From the NCBI GenBank assembly GCA_030248215.1, contig JASANG010000561.1:27826-91825 (forward strand): a stretch of 64,000 bases of DNA. Reading direction: 5' to 3'. Positions 20,613 through 32,591 of the stretch are shown here, one piece after another. The notes under the pieces were generated by a model that was not told the DNA's origin, made no database searches, and worked only from the letters and a program-made list of their open reading frames with translations. The stretch is from Enoplolaimus lenunculus. Lineage: Eukaryota > Nematoda > Enoplea > Enoplida > Thoracostomopsidae. Position 1 is the stretch's first letter, and each line of letters opens with the position of its first letter. A program made the position numbers and the translations under genes.

Positions 20613-22436
20613 TTAATGATGAAACAATCTGATTCCGTTATGAAGCAAAGTAACACCATGATTTTGGCATGCCTCAACAACCGCACTATCGTTCACTGAC
20701 CCACCAGGACTTATGACACATGTAACTCCACTCTGAAAATGATTATAATATGTAACTGAGTTAACATTAGTTTCCCCACTTCAAAAAAGCGTTTAAGATG
20801 ATCGCGTTAAAACACAAAAAGTGTAAAATAATGTTTTATTTTGGACACGATTCCCAAAGTGATAAAGCTTAAAATTTTGAAAAACTCAAAATCTCATAAT
20901 TTTACCAAGCAGTTTAAAATCTTAAAACATTATTTTTATGCAATGCTAGCTAGCTTCTTTCAACATTTAAACTTACGTATTATGTTTAGAACCGGGTTTA
21001 GACACTTGTAGCATTGGTAGTCAACGAGTTATTCAATAAAAACCATCAGCCCTTCATGTGATTGCAAATTCAAGGCAATCCTGTGCCGGGATAGATCAAG
21101 GCCCCAAGCGTTGCCACGGAGCCTTAGAAATTTTTGCATATCTAAGCGCCGAGGTATTACAAGCTAAAAGTTTACTTACCTTGACACCACGCTCAACAGA
21201 GTCCGGAAACGGAAAAAATCCGTCAGAACTCATAATTACATCAGACAACTCCGAGTGATAGGCCTGAATCTCATCCTGAAATAATCACTACATGTTATAT
21301 AAAATCGCATATCACAAAGCATTTAAACAAACATCGAACTCATTCACTACAAAGTCACCACACCAGTATAATAACCTTTTTCATAAAACAGCAACAAATA
21401 CAAAATAAATAAAAGCGAAATATTTTCGACAATGACTGGCACTATGCCCAAATGACGTATACTCGGCGTCCCAGCTTTAATTATGATGGATTAAACTTTA
21501 GAAACAGTTATACATTACAAAAACAAAATACTTCTGTTAATACGTCTGGCTCGCACACGAAATAGCGTTCCCACCATGCTTTAAATTCTTTGCATTCCTT
21601 AAAATAGCAAAAATGAATTGTACGACCACAACAAAACCGAGGACTACAACGAAAAGGACAACATGATAAAATTTAAAGGCACCGTTGGTTGTTTACACGG
21701 TAATTAATTTAAAATTAACTAGTATCAAATAGCGCTCTTAACGAAAATTTCCTATCTAAAACAACATTACAATAACAGCAAGTGTATAAGTTTTACCGTC
21801 GGATAATTTTGAGTCACAATCGAATCAATTGCGTTCGCCACTTCTGGCCGCTTGGTTTTCGGGTTAAATTTTAAGTTTCGAACTTTTTCATGCGATCGCA
21901 TCCACCTGCAACAACAAAACTTAAGCAAACAGTTGCCATCATATGCTTTGTTCAGTTTATTATCCAACTTTACAAACAATCAATCGTCAGTGCAATGACT
22001 TAATACTTATAACTGTCAAACAGCTACAGTAAAATCCGTCACATAACTATACCTAGCGGGTTTCCTACGAAAGCTAAACACTGGGTACTCGCTTAAATAT
22101 AAAAAATGTTTCGTTTTGCACTTCAGTGATGTTAGTCGGGTCCCCAAAGCATCTCTCGTATATGTACGAATTGAAAAAATTCACAAGCGCGAGGCGAGCG
22201 AGTAGAGAAACAGTTTTTATACTCAAACTACTACAACAAACTTTAGTTTTGTACTATTGTTTCCAGTAAAACCTGTTAATCTTTATTTTCCCTTCGAACG
22301 CAGGCCCTTTTTAAACCGGACATTCTACAATCGGTTGACTGGGAGGGGGGCGTTATACACAGTTCATGCTGGCCTTAAGTTTTCCACATGCTACACGAGA
22401 CACAACGACGCAAGTACCACCATCACCACCACCACC

Positions 22437-22467
<31 letters not shown>

Positions 22468-25400
22468 CTACAATGTTCAAAACGTCAGTACACTTACCAA
22501 TTGTCCGCTTTATCTGCTGCAAGTTTAGTACAATGAATTCTGCTTTGCTGACCAGCACCAATCCCTATTGTCTAAAATAAAATACACCCATCATTACGAC
22601 CGGCAAAATAAGCACTATGTCGCAACATCAGAAAAAAATCAAACATAATTTGCATTCCAGGGTTGCATTCCCACCAGATGAGTAGAGTATCCAGCTAGCA
22701 TTATTAGGCTTTCAAACAGACAACCTTACCGACTTCCTCAAATTTCCAATTTCAAAACTTTATTCCACAAGTTTTTAGAGGTTAAACAAAACAGAATAAC
22801 TTTTTTTGATTCATTCTACACTTACCTGACCGTTTTTGGCCAATACAACTGAGCTTGACTGTGTATATTTCAGTGCAACTGTTGCCACAACCGCGTCACG
22901 TAACACGCTGTTCGAAACCTTGACAAAAGAAACAATGCTTGTTTAGTGTACCTCACAAAAATGTTCTCCACACGCATCACGACTCGATTAATACAATAGC
23001 CTAAGGCATCGACTCAAATTTAGCCCAAGCATAAACGTATCTGATGCTTGTAGTCAACTGATATTGAAGTTTCCAAAAGCGGATACGCTTACATCTGGTA
23101 GTCACTAGCAAGGGTTGAGCTATATTCGCTGAGCACCACCGGATTTCATGGTAAATTGTTTACAAAGGCATACGTAAGACGACGCTTCGCATCAAAATTT
23201 TACTGCTTGAGACGCACTTAGCATGTGACACCGAGAGATACGCACAACCGAATCCACTCCTAACACTTCAGTTATCATCAAGCTAACCTGGTTTCCAGTT
23301 TCTGGCTTAATCGCAGAGAGCATCTCAGGTTTAATAAGCGCATCGTTTCTGCGTTGTTCCAATCGCATTCCAAATATTGTTCGAACCTCGATGTCCGATT
23401 CAGGAACGTAATTCGGGTCCATCTGAATACAGAAAAAACAATTTATTAGGATATAACCTAAAGGGTTTTTAACCGTCTGTAGCATATATCTGACTCAGTA
23501 ATGACTTTTAAAACAAGCCAACTGCGGCCTCCGTCGCCCTGAAAATATACATAGAAGACAACTCATGCACAAAAATGCTGAAATTCTAGATTCACCTTTT
23601 ATTATTCCTTTTTTAAGTTACAATGCCTATCATCGACTAACTGGCGATAAATGCTACACATATCAGAAAATACGGGCACTTATTTTGAATTTAATACTAT
23701 CAAAAGTACACATACGCAAAGAATGAAATTTGAAATAAATTAATACTACAGTTCTGTTGTAGATAGTAAACATAAAGCTCACTTCAAGTACAATATAAGC
23801 ACCATTTTTCTTCGCACTTAGAATATCAAGAGCTTCACTAGTATATCCTGGCGCAATGATTCCATCTGATACCTGAAACTCAGACAATGCAACCAAATTT
23901 ACGTAATAACACTAAACTTATTTGTATTCGCTATACAAATTAATTTTGCCATCGTTAGGAATATAAAACAGGTTCTCTACAATCCAAAGCTACACCGTAC
24001 TCCTCGGCGAACTGATTTACCAGAGAGAATCTTATAATACGTGTGTTCAAAATAACCATACGTTAACAACAGATTTAGGTTCCGTGGTATGTACACACAT
24101 TATCTGGATACAGAAAAACAAAAAAAGTAAATCAACTTTGTCAATATAGGCTACATTACAACGAAGATGTTCATGTTACAGTGTCATTATGATATGAATC
24201 AAAAAGCAATAACATTCAGCATTGGTTCGAACATTATCATCAAAAATTTATTTCAAATACAGACAAAAGACTCACCTCACGCTTTATCAAATTTGCCGTC
24301 ACAGACAGGTATCCGATAAACCAATAAAATCGCCAAACGACGACAATCGATCGCAACCTACAAATCATAATGTTTAAACAAGTGATCCACGCACAGTATC
24401 AGGTCCCAACAGCGTAAGAATTGCTCACTTCAATCAGGTCCCAACAGCGTAAGATTTGCTCATTTCAACCAACATTAGTAAACCATAAACTGATTAGTAC
24501 TAATCAAGCAGTACTTTGAACCCTCAGTGAAATAATTTAAAACGTTGTAATATGCTTAACTAACAAATCAAGTTATATGCAATTAGCTATTTGCTAACTA
24601 TTCAATTATCGGTTTTGGAGGTTTATAAACAATTTTTTAAAATTTCTCGTACCCAAAAACCATTAGTATTGAAATTAGAGTGCTTTAACTCTAATAATTA
24701 GTGAAATGTAGTAAAAAAGGCCTAATTTAGTCTTAACAAATTATGCAAATAAGCCTGTAGCTAATAAACGGCGTCAAATTTGAAAACCCCAATGCGACGT
24801 TAACACCCCAGGAATATAAGCTTTCAAACAAAAGAAAGCTTATCAAAATCAGTGTCGCGGTTCCTAAGATTCTTTTCGGGGTGTCGAATCCCACCAATTC
24901 ACATTTCTCAGTACGTTACTGCATTTAATTACCTCTAGCACGAGCATACGCAGTCGCTAAAGGACTCAGCTGCATGTCAGAAACCATACACACGTCTTGC
25001 TCCGCTAACGACAAATCTACAGCGACTGCGGCACCTGCAAAATAAAACAAGATAAGTAAAATTATGACTTTCTATACTATAAACCACAAACTATACCGTA
25101 TAAAATAATTTAATGTCAAAGACTTAAAATTAAAACACCATCAATAAACACATTTTAATTTTTTACGAAATCACGAAACAAAACATTGCATTATAATATT
25201 TCGCTTCATTTGGGTTATACCTTAAAATTGCGTGCAAAAGATAAAGCTCAAACCACCAACGGACAAACCACTTTTTATAGCTTTTTTAAAGTCATTGAGA
25301 CATTCAGTAATGTGGTGCCAAAGGTTTGCCAACTAATACGATCCATACCTGCAGGGCTGACATGCTTGAAAGAAGTAGCAGCTGGTAAGTTTAATGCCAT

Positions 25401-28400
25401 ACGTAGCTCACGAACCAACTGCCATGCGTTGAGGGCATCACATAAATTGACAAACCCAGGAGTTCCACTGATTACTAAACGCAGAATAATGTAAAAATAT
25501 ATGTTGCATTAGAATTTTTACAAAAAGCATCTAAGTCTAATTATATATTTTATGTTTTTAAGTAAACATAAAAGTGGCGCTGTACTATTCCTTCAGCATC
25601 GGACGCCGCTGCCGCAAATAAACAATTGCTTGCAAACTGTTATGCGGTGTCATGCGGCAATTGAAATGCATTAATGTCTGGCATTAAATAGTCAAAAACT
25701 TTTGCGCCACCGTACCGTTAAAACCGTACCTTTTGAAAACTTTTAATATCAACCGTCATCGTGCATTGTGGTACGCGAATTACTCGCACCCAATACAAGA
25801 CACTGGCGGACGGTGCTCCACGACAAGCATAGCACCTTCCTAAGGGTTGCGCAGTACTTGCCGTACGTTGTCAAAAATAATTTTTACGACTCGCACGGTG
25901 CGGTACAGCTGATATTTGGCACCACGTGACTGTGAATGGCGGCGTCCGATGACGCACGGTGCGGCACATCTGATATTTGGAACCGCGTGGCTGCGAATGG
26001 CGGCGTCCGATGCCGCACAGTGGCAATCGGCGCCGTGTGGCACAAAAAAGAATAGCGTAACTTTAACGCATCAAACCTTTCAATGGCATATTCGCAAACC
26101 CCGATGAGCAAATTCTAGCGGGCGTTTGATGTGGATTCATTCCATACTTTAATTGAATACTTTGACCAGATAGCGACCGATAGTAATTTGCAATATTAGC
26201 ATCATATTCGGCTGTTAAGCAAAACGCCTGCAACAAACAAGAGTTAAACAGCGAACTCTTAAATCATCAAAACATTAAACGCTAGTTGCTGTAAAATTTA
26301 AACCAACTACCAACGCAAGACTTCAGGATAAATTACAATATTTAATCAAGCATTATAAATGGCACTCTGAAATTCGCCTGCGAAATTAATTCCAATCAAA
26401 TGATGATATATAAACAGAGCTCAATGAAGTCATCTTCTGTTCCTGTTCAGTAAAAGCTTCAAAATCTGTTAGCATTTGACACTGTTCACGATAGCACTAC
26501 TCAAGTTTAAACGACCAAATCTTAGATCGTTAACCACAAAGTGCGCTCACCTTCTTTGCTAACCATGTTCGCGTTTCAATACTTAACATTGCAATTTGCG
26601 AGTTTGTAATCTCTTCGATTACACTTAAATTGCAATACGTAATATCAAGAGTGGGTGACTGCTGTTTTGCACAAATGTATACAAGTTGCCAAAACTTGCT
26701 TGACACAAAATGTTCCAGCATTCGTTGCATTTTCGCACATCCCCACCCGATTTATGGGAATAAATTGCTGTCGGTTTTTGCATGCAAACAATATTTACCT
26801 TTCAAAAATATGAACAGAACTAGTCCCGACAGTAGTATATTAATAGTGGGGAATCGGACAACAATTGGGTGGGGTGCAAACTAAATGCAATGCGAACTGG
26901 TCACGTTCACTCCTAACAAAATGTACACGTTGCAGACAGTTGTTTAGAGAATGATCATGCGCCCTTGGTAATACACAAATGCATTCTTGAAACAACATAT
27001 TGAAGTGAGTGATACAAACTAGAAAATGAAAACATAAACCTTTTTACATTAGTATCACAATATATACCTTTTATAATCATTTGGATCACACACAACGCAA
27101 ACATGTCGAAAATTCTTTGCTGCAGCCCGCAGCAATGCTACACCACCTAAAATAAAATAATAACGGTTCTCAAATGATGTGGTTTCATAGTTTTCGACAA
27201 CTGCTATATTATAATACAGTATTTTGTAAGCAGTACAGCACATACCGTGTTATTAATCAAGACAGATGCTTCTATCTTTTAAATGTGTCAAACTGAAATT
27301 TCATGTTCAATCTTAAAAAACTTTTCAAACAACGCAAAACAACGAAACATTTAGCTTGCTGCACACTTCACAATTTGGCATCAAATATACAAATAAGCGA
27401 GAAGTTACCAATATCGATATTTTCAATAATTTCTTCGTTACCGAAGCTTCCAATTGTGCTGTTAATCTTGCCATTTGTTTCATGGGCCGAAACTGCGGAA
27501 TTCAATTTCAATTGAAACCGATTTACAGCTTCGCTGAACGGATACAAATTACAAACCACTAACCTGTAAAAATACCATAATCCAGCTTCAACACATAGTT
27601 ATAATCAATTGAATAAAATCTGTACGAAAACATTATCAGCTCTGTAGCCGAAGTAAAAAATCCACGGTAGCCAGGGTGCAACCGGAATTACAATTTACCG
27701 GAACCGGAATTTGAAAATTTTACCGGAACCGGAACCGGAAAGTGAAAAATGCATTTCACCAAAAATTTCATTTTATTCTTATTTTTTGCTCTATCATTTG
27801 TGAAATAACCTTAGTCGAACATAGGTATTTATTTTATTTGTTGTATTTTAGATTTTCGTCGCCGACTGAAGTGACATCCACCATCATTGGCTTATATTTG
27901 GAGTACAAGTGGCTTTCAAAAGAGATTCTTAAAAATTAGCAAAGTTAAGAAAACGGCCAAATTATAACACCGGAATTTTTAAATCCGGTAAAAATTTACC
28001 GGAACCGGAAGGTGAAAAAATGCCGGAACCGGAATTCCGGTTGCACCCTGACGGTAGCCATTCCTAATAAAACCGCTTCTTGCGCATTTATACATCATTA
28101 TTACCTTACTCGAGGAATGTTGTGTTTTTCGGCATCCGCTTTATCCTGTTCTGTATCTCGACGGAGAACCCCTGAAGCAGTTTAAGTAAAGATTTTCACC
28201 AATACTTTACTACAGTTGAATACTATTGGCGGACATTTTAAAAATCATATCATGAAACCAGCCTGACCATTATACAGACTACTTGTGAGTGGCAAACGCA
28301 AGCTATGAGAGTATGAGTGAGTAGATATTAAATATTGCACAAAGCTTAATGTGATTGGGTACAAGCATGTCTTAGCAAGTCGGATGTAGAATTACAAGAA

Positions 28401-28912
28401 GTTAGTTCAATACGTTAGCTTAAGAACGAAAACGGCGAAATCATGGTGTATATATCATATAAAATAAAGGATTTTTAAAAACGCAAACATACGTACGTAC
28501 CTCCGTGCACCAGCGGGTGAAGAGTCTTCACGCGTCCACCAATAATCTCAGGAAAACCAGTAATGTCAGAAACTTCTCTGCAATGAGAATAATACAGTCC
28601 TCCATATTTTGAATGACAAAATAAAACACATGGCTAGTGTCTGCATTAAAACCACGCATGATAAACTATAAGTAGACCATTCACCCACAGCTTTTCTCAT
28701 ACGTATGTAAGGAACAAATTTACGAGTCTAAAAACTAAGTTGCAAGATATAATCTAGCAATACAAATAAAATATTAACCTACTCTACTGGGATTCCTTCA
28801 GCGGCTAAAGCTTTAAACGTGCCATCAGAAGCAATAATTTTTATGCCGCATTTCTCAACTAATGCACGTGCAAATTCTGGCGCGCCTGCTTTGTTTGAAA
28901 CACTGAATACAG
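20613..28912 (-). CDS. ATIC: ATIC: AICAR formyltransferase / IMP cyclohydrolase
   Basis: This bifunctional enzyme performs the last two steps of de novo IMP synthesis. Eighteen exons were traced: 28912-28783, 28577-28501, 28171-28105, 27563-27409, 27146-27068, 26623-26551, 26232-~26116, 25467-25349, 25034-24933, 24357-24276, 23872-23783, 23422-23288, 22918-22826, 22571-22498, 21905-21797, 21597-21532, 21275-21180 and 20732-20613. The cyclohydrolase part shows [16 protein letters not shown] (active-site Lys) and CNLYPF...IDIGG. The transferase part shows [20 protein letters not shown] (catalytic Lys-His), [32 protein letters not shown] and the C terminus RLFHH. The exon with the start codon, which must end in phase 1, was not found. 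Exon 24357-24276 is one base out of frame with its neighbours. About 20 extra residues precede IDIGG, and about nine are missing after PHQTPA. Confidence 0.95.
22418..22467. repeat. CAC/CAA trinucleotide microsatellite
   Basis: Uninterrupted ACC then AAC triplets, inside an ATIC intron. The Thr/Asn-rich plus-strand frame across it is an artefact. Confidence 0.9.
25572..26070. mobile_element. Family J elements in ATIC
   Basis: Starts AAGTGGCGCTGTACTATTCC and ends AAAGAATAGCGTAACTTT, with a second internal end at about 25850 (GGGTTGCGCAGTACTTG), so two copies may be merged. CpG-rich GGCGGCGTCCGATG words recur. It lies directly downstream of the PHQTPA exon. Confidence 0.55.
27672..28050. mobile_element. 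hAT-type MITE family E with perfect 8-bp target duplication
   Basis: Starts CAGGGTGCAACCGGAATT, ends AATTCCGGTTGCACCCTG, flanked on both sides by ACGGTAGC. The arms contain repeated CCGGAACCGG. It lies in the ATIC intron between exons 28171-28105 and 27563-27409. The clean duplication suggests a recent insertion. Confidence 0.92.
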
Positions 28913-30142
28913 CTGAAACAAATGTAGGCAAAATGTGAATGCAGTCCTTAGTGTTGGAACAATTTATAGAGTAAACTGCAATGTTCATGGAAGCTTGACG
29001 CAGCAGTCCTTATTCTGATTCGGCAAAAATTAACTGATCCAAGCCGACTTCACCTTTGACCTACAGTGACGCAAGTAAAAGGGATTTGTGATTAGCTATA
29101 GCTACTGTGAAGTTTTTATAACAGAGTCCTTCGTAGGCATTAGTCCAAGCAGTGAACATCGCCCACAAAGCGTAATGTGTAATCAACTCATATCTTACCG
29201 TAGTCGCTGTCAAAATTTCTTCTCGATAAGTTAGTCATGACTACTAAAATAAGTATGTTCGTTTATAGATTGCTACCGTTACTATAGCAATGCAAAAACT
29301 GTACGTCACCCACTTTACAACCCTGTAAACAGAAACAAATTAAAGTTTTCTTTTCATAATCAGGAAACAAAACTCACACGATCACAACCCTTGGAACAAT
29401 ACGGCCTGTACGACCTCCGTTCGCATTTTTTCCCAAAGTTAAAGACACGCCAGAAATCGTCAATAGGTCCTCTTACGGCCACATCAATTAATTCCAACAA
29501 CTTTATATTTCGATATTTGTGTACACACATGTGCGACAATTTTTTCTTCAAATACACTAACCGCGCGCACATACCGACAAGTGACAACCCATGATTTGAT
29601 GGTAATTTCTGTATGAGCGTGCGGTAATAGTTATAGAAAATGCACGAGAATCAATCTGTATATCAGCTAACACAGCATACTAATTCCTGAACTAAACGTG
29701 TAACGTCACAAATGGAAAACCTTGATTGTTTGTAAATATAAATACTAAAGCAAGTACTTCAAAGTCCCACGTACTAGCTACATGATTACATACATACAGC
29801 CAATGTCTAAAAGTTGGGACCGTATGCACAAACGCGTAGAGCACATCACATATCACCAGTTGGCGATATATCTTGTAACTATCGAACCAATAAACGCTGT
29901 GCGCGATATTAATCGGTAAAAGACTCGCCATAGATAAGTGTAAAAAGCCAACCGCCATTTCCGAACTAAACTTTGATATATAATTTTTGACTGGGACCCC
30001 GTTGTGAAAGGCCTTCAAGGCCAAGGCTTCTGGCCATTGTTAACGAAACGACTCATATTGTCATGGTTTTATAGATTTGATATTTGCAGCAACCGTCTTC
30101 GGTGTTTCAAATTAGTTTAGAGTAATCATCGACGACATAGCG
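28913..30142. other. ATIC upstream region
   Basis: The first ATIC exon and promoter should lie here. A minus-strand frame of 110 codons at 30024-29692 (MALKAFHNGVPVKNYISKF...) has protein-like composition with two hydrophobic stretches, but I recognise no family and no splice link to ATIC. The next gene starts on the opposite strand, so a shared divergent promoter is possible. Confidence 0.3.
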
Positions 30143-32424
30143 ACTAGCCAGACGTTTGCCGGCGATAAATGTATTAACACAACACTTGCCGTACTTAAAA
30201 TTGAAAAAGTTAACAGCAACCGACATCAACGCTATTGCCGAGTGTACATCTTTGAAAGCACAAAAATACGCAGGTGGTTTTCAAAGCGAGCTGTTTTTAT
30301 ACATATACATGGGCACGGGCGTGCAGCTTGGTAGCCGGGCCGCAAGGTCCGCTTTGTTCGTAGGAAGCGTATAGACCCCAAAGTAACGTTTTTAAGCACC
30401 GCTCTTGCATTGAGCAACTGGGCGTAAGATATAGCCTGTAGAGGCTCATTTCCCTAGCATTTCATAACAATTTCTTGATGTAGCGTTGTCTCCATTCTCT
30501 TATAAATTGCCCTACTCGCTGACTTTTAAGCTAAAAGTTTTTTAATAAAGTTTTCCTAAGCGCAAAATCTGCAACTACTGTCTGTCGTGCTTGATTCTCA
30601 GCGTTTGTCTGACGAGGAAATTTTTTTACAAAAGCTGGACCTGCTTTCTGGTGACATGACGCTTGATGTTGGTATTCACAACTTCAAATTTAAAGGTATA
30701 TTTGTTCGAGAATATATTGTTTCTTGAAATGACATCGTTTTCCAGCAAAACATCTTAAAAATGTCATTGTCTTTTCACTTTTATAATATATTCACATCGC
30801 TCGCAAACAACACGCAGTTACTAGCATAGTGTGACAAAATTACATTTTTTACAACCGAAATTACACATTGTCCTTTCATAAATTTAGCTCAAACTCGAGT
30901 TTATACGCAGCATACTGTAATGACCCAAATAAGAGGGGGACTGATATTTATTGGGCATCTCCAGAGGGTACCCCCCTTGTTATTCGGCTGCGGACTGTTG
31001 TTTATTTTCAATTTACCCTCCGCCACCAGTCGTTTCGCAACAATCCGTTGAATTAAAAAAGCCAAGTTTCAAAGGAAACATATACATGCTTTCTTTGAAA
31101 GCTTGGTATTTGAGCCAGTAGAGCTCATTTGTGCTACCAATAAGAAATTTCCACCCACTGCGACGAGAGTCGACTGCCGTTTCTGCTCTGTCCGTTGAAG
31201 CATTTTTTACTCACAGGTTCACTAATTGGAAGCCACCCTAAAAACCAGATTTGAAACCAGGAGAAGACAAAATTTTTATACTAACATGCAAATTCACTTC
31301 AGTTCTCCGAATATGCGTCGAAGCAAGATTTAGAAGAATTTGGAACCGCTTCTGCAATGTGTTTCTTTTGTATCTTCGCATGTAAAATATATATAATATA
31401 ATATATATCATATACATATATGTCCCTCATCCCTAATGTTTCGCCATACCCAAAAATATTTGAAAAAACTGTTCTTTGTTTGCGGGAATATTGCAAGTTG
31501 GTATTGCGTGTTGGCGTGTCACAGCAAACGCCAGCTATATGTTTGAGACTAGGCAACCGTCTACGCTTTTAGTTTTGAACTAAACAGTAGCTGTAGCTGC
31601 TGATTTGAACCGAGGAAACGCAACCGTGTGTAGGTTACAAAAATTGCGAACAGCAGTCGTCAACGGCACACGAATTTAAAATACAGTATGTGACAATAAT
31701 GTTCGTATTGAAATTGTGTACTACAGACAGGTACCATAAGTATAATATTTAACAAAAATTTTAAATTTTTATGGTGTAACCGTTATTCCCACCAGCCCGC
31801 GATTGCTCAAAATTTGTGGATTTTCATTTTTTGCATATTTGATCTTCTCATCACTCCCCTAATTATTTTATGCCTAAATTTGGATTTTTGAAAAATTCAA
31901 TTTTTAGGGTCCTGGAGGGGGATACCATGGTACCTTAAAAATCTAATTTTTCAAAAATTCAAATTTAGGCGTCAAATGAATAGGGAGATTGTAACAACCT
32001 TAAATATGCAAAAAAAATTTAAATTCAACGAGATTTGGGCAAACGCGGACTGGCGGGGATGATAGAAAATACCCGTAAAAATGAAAAAGCTTTGTCAGTT
32101 GCTAAAATAACTTTGCTACGAAAGTGTCCATGCTTTAGACAAAGTGCGCAACAGGTTAGGGCACTCATTTAAAGGCCGATGTGAATTTCAACCGCGTGTT
32201 TTTGAGATATTGTGGACGAGGCATTAGTGATGTTTAATATTCAACTTTAAATTTTTTTACATCTTTCAGCAGCTATAAAATATTTGAACCGAAAACTCAA
32301 CGAAAAAATCGATTTGGCGCATTTCTTGTTGGGCCAATGTATAGAACAAGGTCGTAAAAGTATAGTACGTATAAGCATATTCCTAATCCTGAGCTTAAAA
32401 GCCAAAGCAAAGGCGCAAGAATGA
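30143..32424 (+). CDS. Unrecognised helical protein, final exon ending in a MITE
   Basis: Three exons fit in phase: about 30148-30271, 30561-30695 and 32270-32424. Each join is phase 1 with GT-AG borders. The second exon reads QNLQLLSVVLDSQRLSDEE then IFLQKLDLLSGDMTLDVGIH; the third reads AAIKYLNRKLNEKIDLAHFLL and then enters a family C MITE, which supplies about 30 more codons and the stop. Predicted structure is mostly helical and soluble. I do not recognise the family. No start codon is visible, so at least one 5' exon is missing. The first exon is the weakest, since an overlapping frame there is also open. The 1.6-kb second intron holds repeats of families H and M. Confidence 0.42.
30914..31055. 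mobile_element. Family H fragment
   Basis: Begins CTGTAATGACCCAAATAAG and continues GAGGGTACCCCCCTTGTTAT, matching the fuller copy at 40883-41330. The right part is missing. Confidence 0.6.
31775..32080. mobile_element. Palindromic MITE-like element (family M)
   Basis: One long imperfect inverted repeat centred near 31930. The left end has ATTCCCACCAGCCCGCG and the right CGCGGACTGGCGGGGAT. Near the centre TTTTTGAAAAATTCAA faces its inverse around CCATGG. Only copy seen here. Confidence 0.6.
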
Positions 32425-32487
32425 GTTTAAACCTAAGAGCTATTGCAGTCTTGCAGAAAAACGTTCCGTCCCTGATCTTTACATGGG
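32332..32487. mobile_element. MITE family C copy used as a terminal exon
   Basis: Ends GGCCAATGTATAGAACAAGG and CCCTGATCTTTACATGGGT. It directly follows the coding sequence that ends AHFLL, and the frame continues into it up to a TGA at 32422-32424. Confidence 0.75.
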
Positions 32488-32591
32488 TATTTTCAAATAT
32501 AAAACAAAGACACACAGATCTTGTATTGAGACTGAATAATTTTTAGTTTTTCCGCAGAAGTGAACTTTAAACAACGACTCTACTACGATTT

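Noticed and set aside
22257-22580. Plus-strand frame of 107 codons with a poly-Asn run
   Set aside because: It lies across two introns and an exon of ATIC on the other strand, and the run is a microsatellite.
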